Assembly: GCF_000340965.1 (NCBI RefSeq)
Contig: NZ_ANAY01000001.1
Coordinates: forward strand, 124,001 to 188,000
Origin: Nocardiopsis kunsanensis DSM 44524
GTDB taxonomy: Bacteria; Actinomycetota; Actinomycetes; Streptosporangiales; Streptosporangiaceae
DNA length: 64,000 nucleotides
Direction of reading: 5' to 3'
Shown piece after piece: positions 41,697 to 50,209 of this stretch. The position numbers and the translations under genes were made by a program. Within the stretch, counting starts at the first letter, position 1, and each line of letters opens with the position of its first letter. A model generated the notes under the pieces. It saw nothing but the letters and a program-made list of their open reading frames with translations, ran no database searches and was not told the DNA's origin.

Positions 41697-42968
41697 TCAT
41701 GATTCTGCGTTCATCACCATCCCCGCTCCGACCGTGGCGTTGGTGGCCTCGTCGATGAGGATGAAACCGCCGGTCCGCCGGTTCCGGTCGTACCCGTCCA
41801 CGAACAGCGGGCGGGCCGTGCGCAGCCTCACCCGGCCGATCTCGTTCAACGCCAGCTCCTCGGCGCTCTCGTCCCGGTCCAAGGAGTTGACGTCCAACCG
41901 GTGGTAGAGCTCCTCGATCCTCACCTTCGCCGTCCGCGTCGTGTGTTTGACCAGGAGCCGCGAACGCGGTGCGAGCTTGCGGCCGTCGGTCATCCAGCAC
42001 ACCATCGCGTCGATGTCCTGGGCAGCCTCGGGACGGCTGTCCACCCGGGCGATCATGTCGCCGCGCGAGATGTCGATGTCGTCCTCCAGCAGGAGCGTCA
42101 CCGACATCGGGTGGAAGGCCTCCTCCAGCTCACCGTCGGGGGTGAGGATCCTGGAGACCCGGCTCGTGTACCCGGACGGCAGGTGCACGACCTCGTCCCC
42201 GGGCCGGAACACGCCGCCGGCCAGTTGCCCGGCGTAACCCCGGTAGTCGTGCAGTTCCGGGTCGAGGGACTTCTGCGGACGGATCACGTACTGCACCGGG
42301 AACCGCGCGTCGACGAGGTTGTCGTCGGAGGCGAGGGGCACGTTCTCCAGATGGTGCAGCAAGGAAGGGCCCTCGTACCAGGGCGTGTTCGCCGATGTGG
42401 TGACCACGTTGTCGCCGTGCAGCGCGGAGATCGGCACGAACGTGGCCTCGCGGGTGCCGAGCTCTGCCGCGAACTCGGAGAACTCCCTCCTGATCTCCTC
42501 GAAGCGCTCCTCGGAGTAGTCGACCAGGTCCATCTTGTTGACCGCCAGGACCAGGTGCGGGACCTGGAGCAGGCTCGCCAGGAATGCGTGCCGGCGGCTC
42601 TGCTCCTGCAGTCCTTTGCGCGCGTCCACGAGGATGATCGCGAGGTCGGAGGTCGAAGCGCCGGTGACCATGTTCCGGGTGTACTGCACGTGCCCGGGGG
42701 TGTCGGCGATGATGAAGGTCCGCTCGGGGGTGGCGAAGTAGCGGTAGGCCACGTCGATGGTGATGCCCTGCTCACGTTCGGCCCGCAGGCCGTCGGTGAG
42801 CAGCGCCAGATTGGTCCGTTCCTCACCGCGTGCGGCGCTGGTGCGCTCCACCGCGTGGAGCTGGTCCTCGAAGATGGATTTGGAGTCGTACAGCAGCCGC
42901 CCGATCAGGGTGCTCTTGCCGTCGTCGACGGAGCCCGCCGTAGCGAACCTCAGGATGTCGTTGTTCAT
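41697..42968 (-). CDS. cysN: Sulfate adenylyltransferase GTPase subunit
   Basis: Large subunit of ATP sulfurylase; GTP hydrolysis drives formation of APS from sulfate and ATP. The 423-residue protein is an EF-Tu-like GTPase: G1 GSVDDGKSTLIGRLLYD, G3 IADTPGHVQYTRNM, G4 AVNKMDLVDYS, followed by two beta-barrel domains. It lacks the C-terminal APS kinase (CysC) fusion seen in some species. Its partner cysD is upstream, but separated by an unusual 513-base gap, while in most genomes the pair is adjacent or overlapping. No strong ribosome site is visible at the ATG. Confidence 0.95.
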   Translation of the reverse strand: MNNDILRFATAGSVDDGKSTLIGRLLYDSKSIFEDQLHAVERTSAARGEERTNLALLTDGLRAEREQGITIDVAYRYFATPERTFIIADTPGHVQYTRNMVTGASTSDLAIILVDARKGLQEQSRRHAFLASLLQVPHLVLAVNKMDLVDYSEERFEEIRREFSEFAAELGTREATFVPISALHGDNVVTTSANTPWYEGPSLLHHLENVPLASDDNLVDARFPVQYVIRPQKSLDPELHDYRGYAGQLAGGVFRPGDEVVHLPSGYTSRVSRILTPDGELEEAFHPMSVTLLLEDDIDISRGDMIARVDSRPEAAQDIDAMVCWMTDGRKLAPRSRLLVKHTTRTAKVRIEELYHRLDVNSLDRDESAEELALNEIGRVRLRTARPLFVDGYDRNRRTGGFILIDEATNATVGAGMVMNAES

Positions 42969-43481
42969 TGCTTGACCGGTCCTGTGTGAAGGGATCTGGT
43001 GGAGGGACCACTGGAGACGAGCGGGAGGCCGGGGCCGACGCTCCCGGGCCCCGGGGAGCCCGTCCCGCTCCCGGGGGCGCGGAGCGTGCTCCCGGGCGGT
43101 GCTGCTCCCCGGGGATCCCGCTCGGGGGCCGGCGTGTTTCCGGAGGCCTCGGAGCAGGCGCGACAGGAACGAGGACGGCTGCGGAACGGGCAGGAACGTG
43201 CCTCGAGGTGCGCGGGGGCGGAGCGGAGGCCCGAGGGAAACACGGCCAGGGGTGTTTTGTAGAAGGCTTTCGGATCAGCGAGCGGCCGTCGCCCCTACTG
43301 TGCCCTGCTACGCAAGCTCCGCAGGGGCACACAGCGGGGGCCCGCCCGGTTGTGCTTCACGAGCACAGAGGCACAGCGAGAGGCAGCTGGTGGTTTCGCG
43401 GCAACACTGCCGCGCGCCGGCGCGCCCGTCGATGGCGGTGGCGGACGACGGTGCGGGACCGGAATGACGCAAGAACACGGC
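42969..43481. other. 513-base spacer between cysD and cysN with GCTCCCGGG repeats
   Basis: No supported gene on either strand. The part nearer cysN holds four copies of GCTCCC(C)GGG at 43040, 43067, 43088 and 43104, the first lying in a self-complementary hairpin at 43040-43059. The rest has short frames without normal codon use. Whether cysN is transcribed through this region from cysD or from its own promoter cannot be seen. Confidence 0.5.
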
Positions 43482-44414
43482 CTAGAAGTAGCCCTCGCGC
43501 TTGCGGTCCTCCATGGCGGCCTCACTCGCCCGGTCGTCGGCCCGGGTCTGCCCGCGTTCGGTGAGCCGGGTCGCGGCGGTCTCGGCGATGATGTCGTCCA
43601 GCTCGACGGCACGGGACCTGACCGCGCCCGTGCAGGTGAGATCGCCGACGGTGCGGTAGCGGACGGTCTCGGTGAACACCTCCTCGCCCTCGCCCCGGTT
43701 CATGACGGGCGAGTCGGAGAGCAGGATGCCGTCGCGCTCGAAGACCTCGCGTTCGTGCGCGAAGTAGATGGAGGGCAGCTCCAGGCCCTCACGTCTGATG
43801 TAGGCCCACACGTCCAGCTCGGTCCAGTCGGAGAGGGGGAAGACCCGGATGTGTTCGTCCCGCTCGATGCGGGTGTTGAACACGTTCCACAGCTCGGGGC
43901 GCTGGCTCTTGGGGTCCCACTGGCCGAACTCGTCCCGGAAGGAGAAGACCCGTTCCTTGGCCCGGGCCTTCTCCTCGTCGCGGCGAGCACCGCCGAACGC
44001 GGCGTCGAAGCCGTTCTCCTCGACCGCTTCCAGCAGCGCGGGGGTCTGGAGGCGGTTACGACCGGCCCAGCGGCCCCTGGGTTCACTGACCTTGCCGGCG
44101 TCGATCTGCTCCTGCACGGAGGCCACGACCAGGCGCACCCCCGCTTCCGCGACGCGGCGGTCCCGGAACTCGATGACCTCGGGGAAGTTGTGCCCGGTGT
44201 CCACGTGCATGACCGGGAACGGGACCGCCCCGGGCCAGAAGGACTTCTCCGCGAGCCGGAGCATCACGACGGAGTCCTTTCCCCCGGAGAAGAGCAGCAC
44301 GGGCCGCTCGAACTCGGCGGCGACCTCGCGCATGATGAAGATGGCTTCGGCTTCCAGGACGTCCAGTTGGGAGAGCTGGTGACGCCCGGGTGCCTGCTGA
44401 CTCGTCTGACCCAT
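43482..44414 (-). CDS. cysD: Sulfate adenylyltransferase subunit 2
   Basis: Catalytic ATP sulfurylase subunit of 310 residues, from the PP-loop family. Motifs: PVLLFSGGKDSVVMLRLA (PP-loop), MHVDTGHNFPEVIEFRD, GGARRDEEKARAKERVFS and the sulfate-binding region ending with the typical RKREGYF C-terminus. AAGGCGG lies just upstream of the ATG at 44414. It starts 50 bases after the cysQ stop, so cysQ-cysD form a unit. cysN lies further downstream after a long spacer. Confidence 0.96.
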   Translation of the reverse strand: MGQTSQQAPGRHQLSQLDVLEAEAIFIMREVAAEFERPVLLFSGGKDSVVMLRLAEKSFWPGAVPFPVMHVDTGHNFPEVIEFRDRRVAEAGVRLVVASVQEQIDAGKVSEPRGRWAGRNRLQTPALLEAVEENGFDAAFGGARRDEEKARAKERVFSFRDEFGQWDPKSQRPELWNVFNTRIERDEHIRVFPLSDWTELDVWAYIRREGLELPSIYFAHEREVFERDGILLSDSPVMNRGEGEEVFTETVRYRTVGDLTCTGAVRSRAVELDDIIAETAATRLTERGQTRADDRASEAAMEDRKREGYF

Positions 44415-44464
44415 GTAACCGCCTTCGTTAACCGACTCGGCCGACGGCGGTGGGGCGTACGAAG

Positions 44465-45256
44465 TCAGCCCCCCGCGTGCGGCCCGGCGTTGTCCAGACC
44501 CGCACCGTCGCGGATGCTTGCCAACAACATACCCGACAATTCCGGTCGGGATACAAGGATATCGGGAAGACGGGGGTCGGCCTCGTTGTAACTCAGCTCG
44601 GAACCGTCGATGCGCGAGGTGTGCAGACCCGCCGCACGGGCCACCGCCACTGGGGCCGCGCTGTCCCATTCGTACTGTCCGCCGGCGTGCACGTAGATGT
44701 CGGCCACGCCCAACAGCACCGCGCAGATCTTGGCACCCGCGGACCCCATCGGCACCACTTCGGCACCCATCTGCGTGGCCATGCGCTGAACGAACTCCGG
44801 CGCCCGGGTCCGACTCGCGGTGATGCGCAACCGCTGGTCGGTGGGGCGCTCCTCGGGCAGCCACGGCGGATCGACCGTGGACAACGTACTGCCCTGCGCG
44901 GGCAGCGCGACCGCACCGGCGACCAGCTCACCGTTCTCCCACAGGGCCACATGCACGGCCCAGTCGGTGCGCCCCGGCTCGGCGAACTCACGCGTGCCGT
45001 CCAGCGGGTCGATGATCCACACCCGCCTGGCGTTCAACCGCGCCTGGTCGTCCACGCCCTCCTCGGACAGCACCGTATCGCTCGGACGCAGACGCCCGAG
45101 AGCGGAGAAGAGGAGCTCGTGCGATGTACGGTCCCCCAGCGTCCGCAGGACCTCGGGCTCGTCGAAGCCGTGCCGGGCGCGCAGACGCAGCAACAACTGG
45201 CCTGCTTCGCCCGCGAGGTCACGGGCCACCTCATGATCGTTCCGGATGCTCTTCAC
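44465..45256 (-). CDS. cysQ: 3'(2'),5'-bisphosphate nucleotidase CysQ-type phosphatase
   Basis: A 263-residue inositol-monophosphatase-fold enzyme. Metal-binding motifs: LSEEGVDD (acidic ligand), WIIDPLDGTREF (DPLDGT) and YEWDSAAPVAVARAAG (WD-x-AAP). CysQ removes 3'-phosphate from PAP, the by-product of PAPS use, and so prevents its build-up in sulfate assimilation; some members act on inositol phosphates. The link to cysD, 50 bases downstream, supports the CysQ role. I use the GTG at 45256 with GGGAGC upstream; the longer in-frame extension has no family-like content. Confidence 0.88.
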   Translation of the reverse strand: MKSIRNDHEVARDLAGEAGQLLLRLRARHGFDEPEVLRTLGDRTSHELLFSALGRLRPSDTVLSEEGVDDQARLNARRVWIIDPLDGTREFAEPGRTDWAVHVALWENGELVAGAVALPAQGSTLSTVDPPWLPEERPTDQRLRITASRTRAPEFVQRMATQMGAEVVPMGSAGAKICAVLLGVADIYVHAGGQYEWDSAAPVAVARAAGLHTSRIDGSELSYNEADPRLPDILVSRPELSGMLLASIRDGAGLDNAGPHAGG

Positions 45257-45642
45257 CGACTCGTATGCTCCCGCTTCACGGACCGTCGCCTCCGCCCACG
45301 TCGTCCACTCGTGGAGGCCTGACGTCGGCGACCAGTGTTCCACGGACGCGGACCGGGACGGCTCGGTTCCCCCAGCAGGGTTCGGAACCTCCGTCGGCCC
45401 ACACGCCCTCTGACTCGCCCGTTCCGGGCTCCATCGTACGGAATCCGCTGCCGGACCGGAGAGGACGACCCAGCGGTCACGGAGCGGACCGACCCGGAGA
45501 ACAGTAGCGGAAAGTGCCGGGAAAATCACAGTCGGTATCGGCTTGTTGGTCGGACAGAACACGCATCACGGAGGACCGTGGCGAGATCGACATCTCAGGA
45601 TCCGGCCGGTTCGACCGACGGACACACGATTCGGAGGCATCC
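45257..45642. other. Divergent region between cysQ and xylanase genes
   Basis: 386 bases between divergent starts. The GGAGGC ribosome site of the xylanase is visible at its right edge. I see no gene and no clear cysteine leader peptide or xylan-type operator in it. Confidence 0.4.
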
Positions 45643-46797
45643 ATGTCGATACGACGCTTCTCCATATCGCTCGCCGCCGCCACCGCGCTCCCCCTCGTAC
45701 TGCTGTCGTGTCCGCCCGGGGCCGTCGGGGGGAACGCTCAGCCCCTGGACGACAGGGCACCCGAGGGGTTCCTCATCGGGAGTTCCGTCGCCGGCGGCGG
45801 CCACCACGAAGCCGAGCCCTACCCCGACCCCTTCACCGAGGACAGGGCCTACACCGCCCTCCTCGGCCAGGAGTTCGGTTCCCTCACCCCGGAGAACCGG
45901 ATGAAGTGGTCCGACCTACGCCCCTCCGAGGACACCTACGACTTCTCCGACGCCGACAGGATCGTCGACTTCGCCGAACGCAACGGCCAGGAGGTACGCG
46001 GCCACACCCTGCTCTGGCACGACCAGAACCCGGACTGGCTCGAGGAGGGCGACCACAGCGAACATGAGCTCCGGGAGATCCTGCGCGAACACGTCACCGC
46101 GGTCGTGGGCCGCTACGAGGGCCGCATCCACCAGTGGGACGTGGCCAACGAGGTCATCGACGACGAGGGGCGCCTGCGCACCGAGGACAACTTCTGGCTG
46201 CGCGAGCTCGGACCGGACGTACTCGTCGACACCTTCCGCTGGGCGCACGAGGCCGACCCGGAGGCCGAGCTGTTCCTGAACGATTACAGCATCGAGGGGA
46301 TCAACGACAAGAGCGACGCCTACCTCGAACTCGTCGGACAGATGCTCGACGCCGATGTCCCGGTACACGGGCTCGCCGTGCAGACCCACCTGAGTACCGA
46401 CGCTGGTTTTCCCGAGAGCATGGAGGAAAACCTCGACCGCTTCGGCGACCTGGGACTGCACACAGCACTCACCGAGGTGGACGTGCGTGTGGAGATGCCC
46501 CGGAACGGATCCGCGCCCACGGACGGGCAGCTGGCGGAGCAGGCCGACTTCTACTCACGCGCCCTGGAGGCCTGCCTGAACGCCGAGAGCTGCACGTCCT
46601 TCACCATGTGGAGCTTCACCGACCGGTACTCGTGGGTCCCGGTGACCTTTCCCGGTACGGGCGCGGCCACCGTCATGGACGACGGTTTCACCCGCAAGCC
46701 CGCTTACGGCGCCCTCGAGGACACCCTCCGGGACCACCACCGCCAGAACGCCGGCGGGGATCCCGGGGCGGGACACGCGGGTGGGTCCGTGGGCTGA
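45643..46797 (+). CDS. Secreted endo-1,4-beta-xylanase, GH10
   Basis: A 384-residue glycoside hydrolase family 10 xylanase. After a signal sequence (SIRRFSISLAAATALPLVLL) with a Cys in VLLSCPP that may be a lipobox, the catalytic barrel shows GQEFGSLTPENRMKW, RGHTLLWHDQNPDWL, WDVANEVIDDEG with the acid/base Glu, GLAVQTHLS and ALTEVDVRVEMP with the nucleophile Glu, and SFTMWSFTDRYSWVP near the end. There is no carbohydrate-binding module; the C-terminal 20 residues are Gly-rich. Ribosome site GGAGGCATCC precedes the ATG at 45643. It suggests life on plant material. Confidence 0.94.
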   Translation: MSIRRFSISLAAATALPLVLLSCPPGAVGGNAQPLDDRAPEGFLIGSSVAGGGHHEAEPYPDPFTEDRAYTALLGQEFGSLTPENRMKWSDLRPSEDTYDFSDADRIVDFAERNGQEVRGHTLLWHDQNPDWLEEGDHSEHELREILREHVTAVVGRYEGRIHQWDVANEVIDDEGRLRTEDNFWLRELGPDVLVDTFRWAHEADPEAELFLNDYSIEGINDKSDAYLELVGQMLDADVPVHGLAVQTHLSTDAGFPESMEENLDRFGDLGLHTALTEVDVRVEMPRNGSAPTDGQLAEQADFYSRALEACLNAESCTSFTMWSFTDRYSWVPVTFPGTGAATVMDDGFTRKPAYGALEDTLRDHHRQNAGGDPGAGHAGGSVG

Positions 46798-46852
46798 GTG
46801 CAGGGGGACGGGGCCCGTGGGCCGGTGGAGGCGGGAAGGCCCGGGGACACGG

Positions 46853-47428
46853 TTAGGCAGCGCTGTGGTAGATGTTCTGCGCCCTGCCCAGGCCCTCGGC
46901 GAGGATCGTGCGCACCGCGTCGGCGGCCCGCTCGACGTTGAGGTCGAGCTCGGCGCGCTCGGGGCCGGCGAAGTCCCGCAGCACGTAGGCGGCCGGGTCC
47001 ATCCGGCCGGGCGGGCGTCCCACACCGAAACGCACACGCAGGTAGCCGGGGCCCGACAGCGATGCGGTGAGCGACTTGAGGCCGTTGTGCCCGCCCGCAC
47101 CACCGCCCTCCTTGAGTTTGAGGGCCCCGTAGTCCACGTCCAACTCGTCGTGCACCACGATGATGCGTTCGGTGGGCACCTTGTGGAAACGCGCCAACGA
47201 CGCCACGGGGCCACCGGACAGGTTCATGAACGTGCGCGGCTTGACCAGGATCACCGGAACCCCGTCCAACCGGGTCTCCGCGATCTCGGCGTTGGAGCGG
47301 TGCGCCCTGAAACGCTCGTGCTCGGCGGCGGCCAACGCGTCCACCACCATGAACCCGGCGTTGTGTCGGTTCCCGGCGTACTTGGGCCCGGGGTTGCCCA
47401 GCCCCACCACCAGCCAGCGCTCGGTCAT
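46853..47428 (-). CDS. pth: Peptidyl-tRNA hydrolase
   Basis: Recycles peptidyl-tRNA released by stalled ribosomes. The 191-residue protein has the catalytic pattern [19 protein letters not shown] (with the His of NRHNAG), [29 protein letters not shown] with the catalytic Asp and [13 protein letters not shown]. The ATG at 47428 gives a typical N-terminus; an upstream in-frame ATG at 47473 would add 15 residues that lie next to the right end of the IscB element. In actinobacteria pth normally sits just after rplY; here an IscB element separates them. Confidence 0.95.
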   Translation of the reverse strand: MTERWLVVGLGNPGPKYAGNRHNAGFMVVDALAAAEHERFRAHRSNAEIAETRLDGVPVILVKPRTFMNLSGGPVASLARFHKVPTERIIVVHDELDVDYGALKLKEGGGAGGHNGLKSLTASLSGPGYLRVRFGVGRPPGRMDPAAYVLRDFAGPERAELDLNVERAADAVRTILAEGLGRAQNIYHSAA

Positions 47429-47493
47429 GTCCTCGGTCTTCCTGGTCCCCAATGCGTGCAGTAGGCGCTTCATCGTTTTGTTGGGCGTGGGAA

Positions 47494-49129
47494 CCCGGCC
47501 CTTCAGGGCCGGGAGGAAACGCCCTCTCCTTTCCATGTGCAGCCATAGCCGTCCGCTCTTTGCAGCAGACGCACGTACTTGCGGTTGATGCCCTGGACGG
47601 TGCCCTGGCTGGTGGTGATGTTGAAGCTGCCCGAGGCGCGTACCGCCACGCGCCCGGTGCGGGTGCCCGCCTTCTTCCCCTTCGGGACCACGGCCCGGAC
47701 CAGGTCCCCGGTGCTGAACCCGAAGAACCCCTTGGTCCGGGGAAGACGCAGACGGGCGAACCCGTGCTTGTCGGTGCGGGTACGGGCGTAGGAGCCCCGG
47801 CCCGCACACCCGGCGACCCTCACCCGGGACACGGTCCGGGTGAGGGTGTCGGCCTTGCCCACGGCCAGGGCGTCCAGGGTGTGGGACTTGGGCAGGTGGT
47901 TGCGGGTCCGGTTCCACTTGGTGCGCCCGCCCGAGGCCACACGGGTGGGCAGGCGCTCATCCAGGGCGCGCCAGAGCGCCCACCGGGTGGACTGCACCGC
48001 CGCCGCGTCCCGCAAGGGGGCCTTGGCCCGGGCCAGGATCCGAGCCAAGGTGCGTGTGTCGGTGATGAACTCCTCCACCGGCCGATCGGACTTGGCCCGG
48101 TTGCAGGGCATACACGCCAACACCAGGTTGGACACCCGGTCCGACCCGCCCCGTGCACGCGGGTGGACGTGGTCGATGTTCAGGGGCGTGTCCGTGGCTG
48201 CGCAGTACACGCATGCCCTGTCGAACTCGGCCAGCAGGTACTCGCGTACCTCGTAGCCGGCCAGGGTGCCCTGCTGGTACTCGACCCCCTCCAGGGGTGT
48301 TCGGGCGGACAGGACATGGGTGTCGAAGACGACCCGTTCGACATGCACCGCCGTGACCGGCGCCCACCGGGCGATCCGGGCCACCCAGGCGGTGGTGGTC
48401 TGCACCCGGTGTTCCAGGGACGGGGCCAGCCACCCCCGGGGGCGGGTGCGGTTGGAGAACCGCGGGGCGCGGTGGCGCAGGTTCGCCGACCTGCGCCGCC
48501 GCCGGTAGGCGGAGCGTTGCCCCAGTTTCTTGCGGATCTGCGCGCCGCGGTGGTCGAGTTGGATGCTGTACCGGCCCCGACGCTCACCACCCTGGGCGGT
48601 GAACACGGCGATACCGGTGTGCCTGGGCCCGGGGTCGATACCGACCTGCACACCGTCGACCTCGGAGGCTTGGACGCTGCGGTCCTTGATCCGGATGGTG
48701 AAGGGGGTGTGCCGGGCCACCACGGCACGGTCCTTGGCCAGGAGCTTGCGTGCTCTGGCCGGGTGGCACGGCTGGAGCGGTGTGTGGTCCTTGTCGAGGA
48801 CGAACACGGACGGGTGCCGCTCACGCGGCTTCTCCCCAACAGAGTTGGGGGTGACGCCACCGGCATCAGGTGAGATGCGGGTGGTCTCCCCTCGCACATG
48901 GTCCGCGCCGGGTTCCGCCGTGGGGCGGGGTCCGGGTCCCGTTTCGTGCCCGATCCGGGGCGTGTCTGCCGACTCGGATTCCAGAGCAGGCTGCTGAGGA
49001 AGCACAGCCTGGTGGGTCTTCTGTCCTGCGCGGAACGTAGCCAACCGGGTCACCTCCCTCGTGGGTCGGCTGGTGCTGGTAAAGGCGGCTCTCAGCCACA
49101 AGAGCTGACAGCCCGGCCCTTCAGGGCCG
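47494..49129 (-). mobile_element. IscB element (IS200/IS605 superfamily, ISC type), without TnpA
   Basis: A 1.6 kb insertion lying between pth and the rplY terminator. It holds one gene, iscB, with a structured region upstream of it, and is flanked by the same 18-base hairpin-forming sequence CCCGGCCCTTCAGGGCCG at 47494-47511 and 49112-49129 in the same orientation. The right copy is the start of the RNA region, and the left copy contains the stop codon of iscB in its loop. No TnpA transposase is present, so movement would need one supplied elsewhere. True cleavage points may lie a few bases outside the limits given. No target duplication is expected for this superfamily. Confidence 0.8.
47503..48807 (-). 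CDS. iscB: IscB RNA-guided HNH/RuvC endonuclease
   Basis: A 434-residue IscB, relative and ancestor type of Cas9. Order: N-terminal PLMP-like domain ([20 protein letters not shown], residues 1-45), RuvC-I with D58 in [11 protein letters not shown], an Arg-rich bridge helix ([19 protein letters not shown], about 99-117), RuvC-II with E157 in [11 protein letters not shown], the HNH nuclease with paired CxxC (199-202, 232-235), D212-H213 and N227, then RuvC-III with H309 and D312 in [11 protein letters not shown], and a C-terminal basic domain. All nuclease residues are intact. Start is the GTG at 48807; the frame stays open to 49101 but that part is the RNA region. The stop lies within the end hairpin. 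Confidence 0.92.
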   Translation of the reverse strand: MFVLDKDHTPLQPCHPARARKLLAKDRAVVARHTPFTIRIKDRSVQASEVDGVQVGIDPGPRHTGIAVFTAQGGERRGRYSIQLDHRGAQIRKKLGQRSAYRRRRRSANLRHRAPRFSNRTRPRGWLAPSLEHRVQTTTAWVARIARWAPVTAVHVERVVFDTHVLSARTPLEGVEYQQGTLAGYEVREYLLAEFDRACVYCAATDTPLNIDHVHPRARGGSDRVSNLVLACMPCNRAKSDRPVEEFITDTRTLARILARAKAPLRDAAAVQSTRWALWRALDERLPTRVASGGRTKWNRTRNHLPKSHTLDALAVGKADTLTRTVSRVRVAGCAGRGSYARTRTDKHGFARLRLPRTKGFFGFSTGDLVRAVVPKGKKAGTRTGRVAVRASGSFNITTSQGTVQGINRKYVRLLQRADGYGCTWKGEGVSSRP

Positions 49130-49130
49130 A
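48808..49130 (-). ncRNA. omega RNA / HEARO RNA region of the IscB element
   Basis: About 320 bases directly upstream of iscB, where the HEARO (omega) guide RNA is encoded in this family. Seen: a 5' hairpin CGGCCCTGAAGGGCCG, then further stems, ending with CCCCAAC-TCT-GTTGGGG (48850-48834) and GCCGC-GTGA-GCGGC (48829-48816), the latter with a GNRA loop, immediately before the iscB start. The guide would be the 15-20 bases of flanking chromosome adjoining the 5' end, about 49131-49150. Exact ends need covariance analysis. Confidence 0.75.
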
Positions 49131-49158
49131 GATCCCTTTACGGCACCGACCCTACGAC

Positions 49159-49193
49159 GAGCGCGCGGTTCCGGAAGCCGGAACCGCGCGCTC
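49159..49193. terminator. Terminator of rplY
   Basis: A perfect 16-base stem, GAGCGCGCGGTTCCGG with CCGGAACCGCGCGCTC, around an AAG loop, 24 bases past the rplY stop. The IscB element lies directly behind it. Confidence 0.85.
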
Positions 49194-49217
49194 GGTGAAG
49201 CGATGGTGCGTGGACGC

Positions 49218-49847
49218 CTACTCGGCGGCCTCGGCCTTCTCGCCCTCGGCACCCTCGGCGGCGGCCTCGGGCTGGCCCTCGGCGGACTCCTCCTCGGCTG
49301 CCTCGTCCTCGGTCTGCGGCGTGTAGACCGTGAGGACCGTGGTCTCGGCGTCGGTCACCAGCGTGGTGCCCGCGGGCAGCTTGAGGTCGCCTGCGGTCCG
49401 GTGCTCACCGGACTCCAGGCCCTCGACGTCGATCTCGACGCTCTCGGGGATCTGGGTGGCCTCGGCCTCGACGGCCACGGCGACGAGCTCCTGATTGAGC
49501 ACACCGGGGGTCTGGACCTCGCCCGTCACGGTCACGGGGATCTCGACCTCGACCTTCTCGCCCTTGGCGACGACCAGGAGGTCGACGTGCTCCACGAAGC
49601 CCTTGATCGCGTCACGCTGAACGCTCTTGGGCAGGGCGAGGTTGTCCTTGCCCACGCCGTCGATACGGATCAGGACGTTCGGGGTCTTCAGGGCGAGCAT
49701 GAGCTCGTGGCCCGGCAGGTTCAGGTGGCGGGGCTCGGTGCCGTGGCCGTAGAGGACGGCCGGCACCTGGCCCGCGCGGCGGACGCGACGAGCAGCGCCC
49801 TTGCCGAATTCCGTGCGGGGCTCGGCAGCGATACGTACCTCGGACAC
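49218..49847 (-). CDS. rplY: 50S ribosomal protein L25/general stress protein Ctc
   Basis: 5S rRNA-binding ribosomal protein of the long CTC type, 209 residues. The N-terminal L25 domain (RTEFGKGAARRVRRAGQVP, AVLYGHGTEPRHLNLP, LIRIDGVGKDNLALPKSVQRD) is followed by the TL5 C-terminal beta domain (VEIPVTVTGEVQTPGVL and GDLKLPAGTTLVTD) and a Glu/Ala-rich tail of about 30 residues. GAGGAGTTTTGTC precedes the GTG at 49847. The prs-rplY-pth order is common in actinobacteria; here it is kept except for the inserted IscB element before pth. Confidence 0.95.
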   Translation of the reverse strand: MSEVRIAAEPRTEFGKGAARRVRRAGQVPAVLYGHGTEPRHLNLPGHELMLALKTPNVLIRIDGVGKDNLALPKSVQRDAIKGFVEHVDLLVVAKGEKVEVEIPVTVTGEVQTPGVLNQELVAVAVEAEATQIPESVEIDVEGLESGEHRTAGDLKLPAGTTLVTDAETTVLTVYTPQTEDEAAEEESAEGQPEAAAEGAEGEKAEAAE

Positions 49848-50123
49848 GACAAAACTCCTCGGGTTCAACCCCGCAGCACGGGGACACGACTCCAGTAGTA
49901 CGAACGAATCCCGCCGAGGCGGGGATACGGCGGGGTCACCCCGTCGGGGGACACGACCACCCTGGTTCCAGACGTGCCCGGCGAGCTGTCACCGGACCCG
50001 TCCGGCCCGGGAACGCTCGTCGCGCACCCCTGCCCGCTCGATCGCGCAGCCCGGAGGGCTCCGCTGGACACGGGGACACTCAGCCAAGTCTACTGGCTTC
50101 AGCGACGACTCCGTACACACCCA
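49848..50123. other. Gap between prs terminator and rplY
   Basis: Holds the rplY promoter region; no gene is seen. Confidence 0.4.
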
Positions 50124-50156
50124 CCGGCGGGCTCCTGAAGGGGGGACGCCCGCCGG
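50124..50156. terminator. Terminator after prs
   Basis: CCGGCGGGC and GCCCGCCGG pair perfectly; outer segments TACACAC (50114-50120) and GTGTGTA (50161-50167) extend the stem. Confidence 0.65.
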
Positions 50157-50209
50157 CGACCGTGTGTAGGCGCTCCCTCGCAGGGGGGTCTCGATATTCC
50201 CCCGAAAGG

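Noticed and set aside
43290..43332. Cys-rich frame GTG TGC CCC TGC GGA GCT TGC on the minus strand between cysD and cysN, like a leader peptide
   Set aside because: It does not stop for about 170 codons, has no -10 or ribosome site, and lacks the LTRRWH core; chance in GC-rich DNA is more likely.
48808..49101. N-terminal extension of IscB by 98 residues starting MWLRAAF
   Set aside because: The region forms RNA hairpins of the omega/HEARO type, and the known protein family starts at VFVLDK; the open frame is a by-product of low stop frequency.
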